Below, in pieces: positions 6,482-8,705 of a stretch of 8,705 nt of DNA. The stretch lies in NCBI GenBank assembly GCA_937906795.1, contig CALCUQ010000146.1, forward strand, positions 1 through 8,705, written 5' to 3'. A program made the position numbers and the translations under genes. Position 1 is the first letter of the stretch, and the number at the start of each line of letters is the position of its first letter. The notes beneath the pieces are model-generated. The model saw only the letters and a list, made by a program, of their open reading frames with translations. It did no database searches and had not been told where the DNA came from. Origin of the DNA: an uncultured Bacteroidales bacterium. Its GTDB lineage: Bacteria > Bacteroidota > Bacteroidia > Bacteroidales > UBA932.

Positions 6482-7432
6482 CTATTTTTTTTGGATATAC
6501 CGCTCTTTTATAAAATATTCCAACCTAAGTTCCCATACAAGGAAAAATGCACCAATCCATCGGGATAATAACATTACATACCAGATGCCTCCCAATGCAG
6601 ATAAAAGGAACAAATCCTCTAAATTACTATGGGATATTGCAATATGGGAATTAAGAAGATCAACATCCTTTTTTGTTACTTTTCCAGTCTGAACCTCTTC
6701 CATCATAACTGCTGCACCGTACGCCAGTCCAAGTGTATTTGCCACTATCCACAAAAATGATGTTCTTGATGGCAAACCAAACAAAGCAAGGAAAGGATTA
6801 AGGAATTTTGATATCCATCTTATAACTCCATATTCTGACAATAATTTCTGCAAAATTGCCAGAGTATATATAAGGGTTGTCATTTTTATTACAACCGACA
6901 AAGTGGATAGAAGCCAATCATACAACATCTGTTTAAGATCCATTGTCTGTTGGGTGGACTGTGAAAAAACTTCTGCTACAGAGCCGGGCAAAATCAAATT
7001 TAGGAAATATGCAAGCACAAAGGCAGACATTGTTCTGATTATCACAATTCTGGTTGCACTTGACCCCGTTTTTTTCTGTACCGCAGTCTCTGTTATCATG
7101 TTGTGTGCACAAAGAACCATTACGCTCAATATTGTTAGCATACGAACATCCAGATCTATTGAAACTGCTACAGAAATAGCAGCATAGACATTAACAAAAT
7201 ATCCAGTAACAAATGCCAATGCAGCCTCTCCCGGCAAGCCAAGATGATTAAAGAGTGGACTGATGAGATTACTGAACCACGGCAGAATATTAAAGTACCT
7301 TAAAAGCATTATGGCAATTGAGACACCAACTGTTATCTTCAACAGCCACAGACATGTTTTGGTAGTAGAGGGAAGTACCTCTCTTATACACTTTATTACC
7401 TTAGTTTTATGGTAATTGGATATAGCACTCAT
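6482..7432 (-). CDS. nucleoside-recognition (Gate) domain membrane protein, SpmA/SpmB-like
   Basis: This 316-residue integral membrane protein matches the nucleoside-recognition or Gate family, which includes spore maturation proteins SpmA/SpmB and parts of nucleoside and ion transporters. Its substrate is unknown. Hydrophobic helices are seen at about 25-46, 68-92, 97-112, 127-149, 172-198, 211-246 (probably two) and 275-300. The protein has two similar halves. ISPLFNHLGLP (57-67) corresponds to LNPFLALFGLP (211-221), and LCAHNMITET (107-116) to AISHSNLEDL (265-274), each with a histidine next to polar and acidic residues in an otherwise hydrophobic setting, as expected for a buried binding site. 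Apparently this is a fusion of the two gate repeats that SpmA and SpmB carry separately. It opens the minus-strand gene run, directly downstream of the divergent intergenic region, with a TACATTTG box 20 bp before its ATG. A sporulation role is not expected in Bacteroidales. Confidence 0.82.
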   Translation of the reverse strand: MSAISNYHKTKVIKCIREVLPSTTKTCLWLLKITVGVSIAIMLLRYFNILPWFSNLISPLFNHLGLPGEAALAFVTGYFVNVYAAISVAVSIDLDVRMLTILSVMVLCAHNMITETAVQKKTGSSATRIVIIRTMSAFVLAYFLNLILPGSVAEVFSQSTQQTMDLKQMLYDWLLSTLSVVIKMTTLIYTLAILQKLLSEYGVIRWISKFLNPFLALFGLPSRTSFLWIVANTLGLAYGAAVMMEEVQTGKVTKKDVDLLNSHIAISHSNLEDLFLLSALGGIWYVMLLSRWIGAFFLVWELRLEYFIKERYIQKK

Positions 7433-7440
7433 ACTAATGA

Positions 7441-7460
7441 TACATTTTGGTGCAAATGTA
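7441..7460. repeat. short inverted repeat in the divergent intergenic region
   Basis: TACATTT (7441-7447) and AAATGTA (7454-7460) are exact reverse complements separated by six bases. The right arm overlaps the candidate minus-strand -7 box at 7453-7460. It could be an operator, but a 7-bp AT-rich match can arise by chance, and half of it is explained by the promoter motif itself. As an RNA hairpin it would be weak. Confidence 0.3.
7453..7460 (-). promoter_or_regulatory. candidate -7 promoter box (TACATTTG) for the minus-strand gene run
   Basis: The minus strand reads TACATTTGCA here, matching the Bacteroidota TAnnTTTG consensus, 20 bp before the ATG of the membrane-protein gene. A start point near 7449 would leave a leader of about 17 bases. 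No clear TTG element is visible around 20 bp upstream; that region is a run of A and T. The location, as the only intergenic space ahead of eight co-directional genes, supports the call. Confidence 0.45.
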
Positions 7461-7483
7461 GTGTATCTTTTTAAATAAGTTAC

Positions 7484-7491
7484 TATATTTG
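7484..7491 (+). promoter_or_regulatory. candidate -7 promoter box (TATATTTG) for the NigD-like gene
   Basis: TATATTTGCA on the plus strand matches the Bacteroidota -7 consensus and is placed 44 bp before the ATG of the NigD-like gene, giving a predicted leader of nearly 40 bases that is almost entirely A and T. The leader contains no Shine-Dalgarno sequence, which is normal for this phylum. A -33 TTG element is not evident at the usual distance. Confidence 0.5.
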
Positions 7492-7535
7492 CAGCTTGAT
7501 TTATATTAGAATAATAACCAAAAAAAATATAATTA

Positions 7536-8261
7536 ATGAAAAAACTGATTTACATTTTATTATTGGCAGTTTTAGCTCCATTGGCTCAGTCTTGTAACAC
7601 TGATGGCAATTCTGCAAACACAACTGTTCTTGCAACTGTAAGATCTAACATCAGCAAATTTGGTTTTATGTTAGTGCTTGACAACAAACAAACCGTAGAA
7701 GTAACTGATGTAAAATGTATCTATAAACCTATTGATGGTGATCGTGTTCTTGCATATTGTGACCTTGAGAACACCGTAACCCCTGGTTCAGGCTACAATT
7801 ACAGTGCAGCCATATATCAAGTTGTTCCAATTGTTACAACAGATGTTAAAACACTCTCTGACCCTGCAGATGACAATTACGGCAACGATGGTATTAAGGT
7901 TCTTAATGCCTGGGTTTCTGGCGGATTCCTTAACCTTGAGTTCCAGGTGTATCTAAACAATGCTTCAAGTGCAAAATGTGACATCCAACTGGTTAACAAC
8001 ACTATTGGAGGAAACAAAAATGATGGTTCAAATAACTACTACGAGTTGGAGCTAAGAAACAAAAGCGACCTTAACCTTGAGGAGGCTCACTCTTTGGCAT
8101 ACGGAATTGCATGCTTTAGATTAGGTGAACTTGATCCAGAGAGAGAAGGTCTTACAGGCGGTATCAAGCTAATCCACACAGAGATTGGAAGCAAGGACGG
8201 ATCAAAAACTTCTACCTTTGCAAAAATTGAGAATCCTGAAATTGACACTGACTGGTTTTAA
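7536..8261 (+). CDS. NigD-like lipoprotein
   Basis: This 241-residue protein belongs to the NigD-like family of Bacteroidales lipoproteins, named after a gene next to a bacteriocin locus but of no established biochemical function. The N-terminus is a lipoprotein signal: MKK, a hydrophobic core at 4-16 and a lipobox AQSC with the modified cysteine at 20. The following CNTDGN lacks the run of acidic residues that marks surface-exposed Bacteroides lipoproteins, so which face it occupies is unclear. Residues about 30-105 resemble the NigD OB-like domain (ATVRS, LVLDNKQTVEV, DGDRVLAYCDLE), and 118-232 the C-terminal beta-sandwich, ending with the typical CFRLGELDPEREGLTGGIKL (193-212). It is a single gene with its own candidate promoter, divergent from the housekeeping run and convergent with the transporter gene, sharing a TTAA at the stops. 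No bacteriocin or partner nig gene is nearby. Confidence 0.88.
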   Translation: MKKLIYILLLAVLAPLAQSCNTDGNSANTTVLATVRSNISKFGFMLVLDNKQTVEVTDVKCIYKPIDGDRVLAYCDLENTVTPGSGYNYSAAIYQVVPIVTTDVKTLSDPADDNYGNDGIKVLNAWVSGGFLNLEFQVYLNNASSAKCDIQLVNNTIGGNKNDGSNNYYELELRNKSDLNLEEAHSLAYGIACFRLGELDPEREGLTGGIKLIHTEIGSKDGSKTSTFAKIENPEIDTDWF

Positions 8262-8705
8262 TCTTTTTTCTTTTGTGCCAAAATAACAAATGTTACAGCG
8301 GCAAAAACCAGAATCATTCCAATTCCTTGAACAGGAGAAATCTTTTCATGGAAAACCAATACACCAACAATTGCAGCAGTAAGCGGCTCCATACAGCCTA
8401 ATATTGCTGTAATTGTTGATCCAATCAACTGAATTGCATATATAAGTGTAAGATCAGATATCAAAGTTGGAATAAATGCAAGCGCCAGAATATTCCACCA
8501 ATGATCAAATGTCACCAAAGGCGCAAACTCTCCCCCCTTTACAACAATATTCATAAAAAACAGAAAACATGAAAATGCCAGAACATAGAAGGTCATTTTC
8601 ATACCGTTCATGTTTGCTATTGCCTTAATATTATTAACGCCAATAATATATGAGCCATATGTAAATATTGTTACAAGGACAAATATAAGTCCAAGCGGAT
8701 TCAAT
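8258..8705 (-). CDS. EamA/DMT-family transporter, C-terminal half (5' end outside window)
   Basis: The frame is open to the right edge, so only the last 148 or so residues are present. The first in-window codon that could serve as a start is a TTG at the very edge, which I do not consider the true start because EamA proteins are usually about 280-300 residues with ten helices in two EamA repeats. What is present is one EamA repeat of about five hydrophobic helices (roughly 4-23, 37-54, 69-89, 94-116 and 124-143), with the repeat-typical IGSTITAILGCMEPLTAAI at 94-112 followed by VLVFHEKISPVQGIGMILV at 115-133, and a short basic tail. These are inner-membrane exporters or permeases of metabolites; the substrate cannot be told. 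Its stop codon overlaps that of the convergent NigD-like gene. Confidence 0.88.
   Translation of the reverse strand, partial: LNPLGLIFVLVTIFTYGSYIIGVNNIKAIANMNGMKMTFYVLAFSCFLFFMNIVVKGGEFAPLVTFDHWWNILALAFIPTLISDLTLIYAIQLIGSTITAILGCMEPLTAAIVGVLVFHEKISPVQGIGMILVFAAVTFVILAQKKKD

Noticed and set aside
8262..8276. T-rich run after the NigD-like stop as an intrinsic terminator
   Set aside because: No stem precedes it, and the T run is explained by the lysine codons at the end of the EamA gene on the other strand.
8702..8704. TTG as the true start of the EamA gene
   Set aside because: It would leave only half of a normally ten-helix transporter, and the frame is open to the window edge; truncation by the edge is simpler.

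Overview
The window looks like a piece of chromosome from a low-GC member of Bacteroidales (phylum Bacteroidota), probably a contig from a gut-type or other host-associated genome. Evidence: a NigD-like lipoprotein (a family essentially restricted to Bacteroidales), a Bacteroidota-type RNA polymerase omega gene directly after bamD, a long (~590 aa class) Xaa-Pro aminopeptidase N-terminus, AT-rich leaders without clear Shine-Dalgarno sequences, and three TAnnTTTG boxes of the kind used as -7 elements by the Bacteroidota primary sigma factor. Almost everything recognisable is ordinary housekeeping; I see no CRISPR array, RNA gene, complete mobile element or obvious defence system.

Layout. From 7432 leftwards, eight genes run on the minus strand with tiny gaps: a two-domain nucleoside-recognition (gate) membrane protein, trxB, bamD, rpoZ (omega), coaBC, recN, nagB and the beginning of a pepP-type aminopeptidase. 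Gaps are 24, 56, 22 and 13 bp, then a 1-bp TAATG overlap, then 40 and 7 bp, so much of this could be read as one or a few overlapping transcripts. A 103-bp divergent intergenic region (7433-7535) carries a candidate promoter for each direction and a 7-bp inverted repeat. On its right, a NigD-like lipoprotein gene runs on the plus strand and meets, tail to tail, the 3' half of an EamA-family transporter gene on the minus strand; their stop codons share one TTAA.

Functions. TrxB supplies thiol-reducing power, BamD helps insert beta-barrel proteins in the outer membrane, omega stabilises RNA polymerase, CoaBC makes phosphopantetheine for coenzyme A, RecN acts in double-strand break repair, and NagB feeds amino-sugar carbon into glycolysis. 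They do not form one pathway; the grouping is the kind of conserved housekeeping synteny seen in this phylum.

The main anomaly is at the left edge. The aminopeptidase reading frame matches its family up to about residue 164 (position ~132) and then becomes unrelated sequence with a stop at 90-92. The left 131 bases are instead open on the plus strand and look coding, so this is a junction with something else: an inserted or rearranged element, or an assembly chimera. A second observation is that coaBC is fused by TAATG directly to recN, with no room for the DUF4835/PorD gene that I remember sitting between them in many Bacteroidota.
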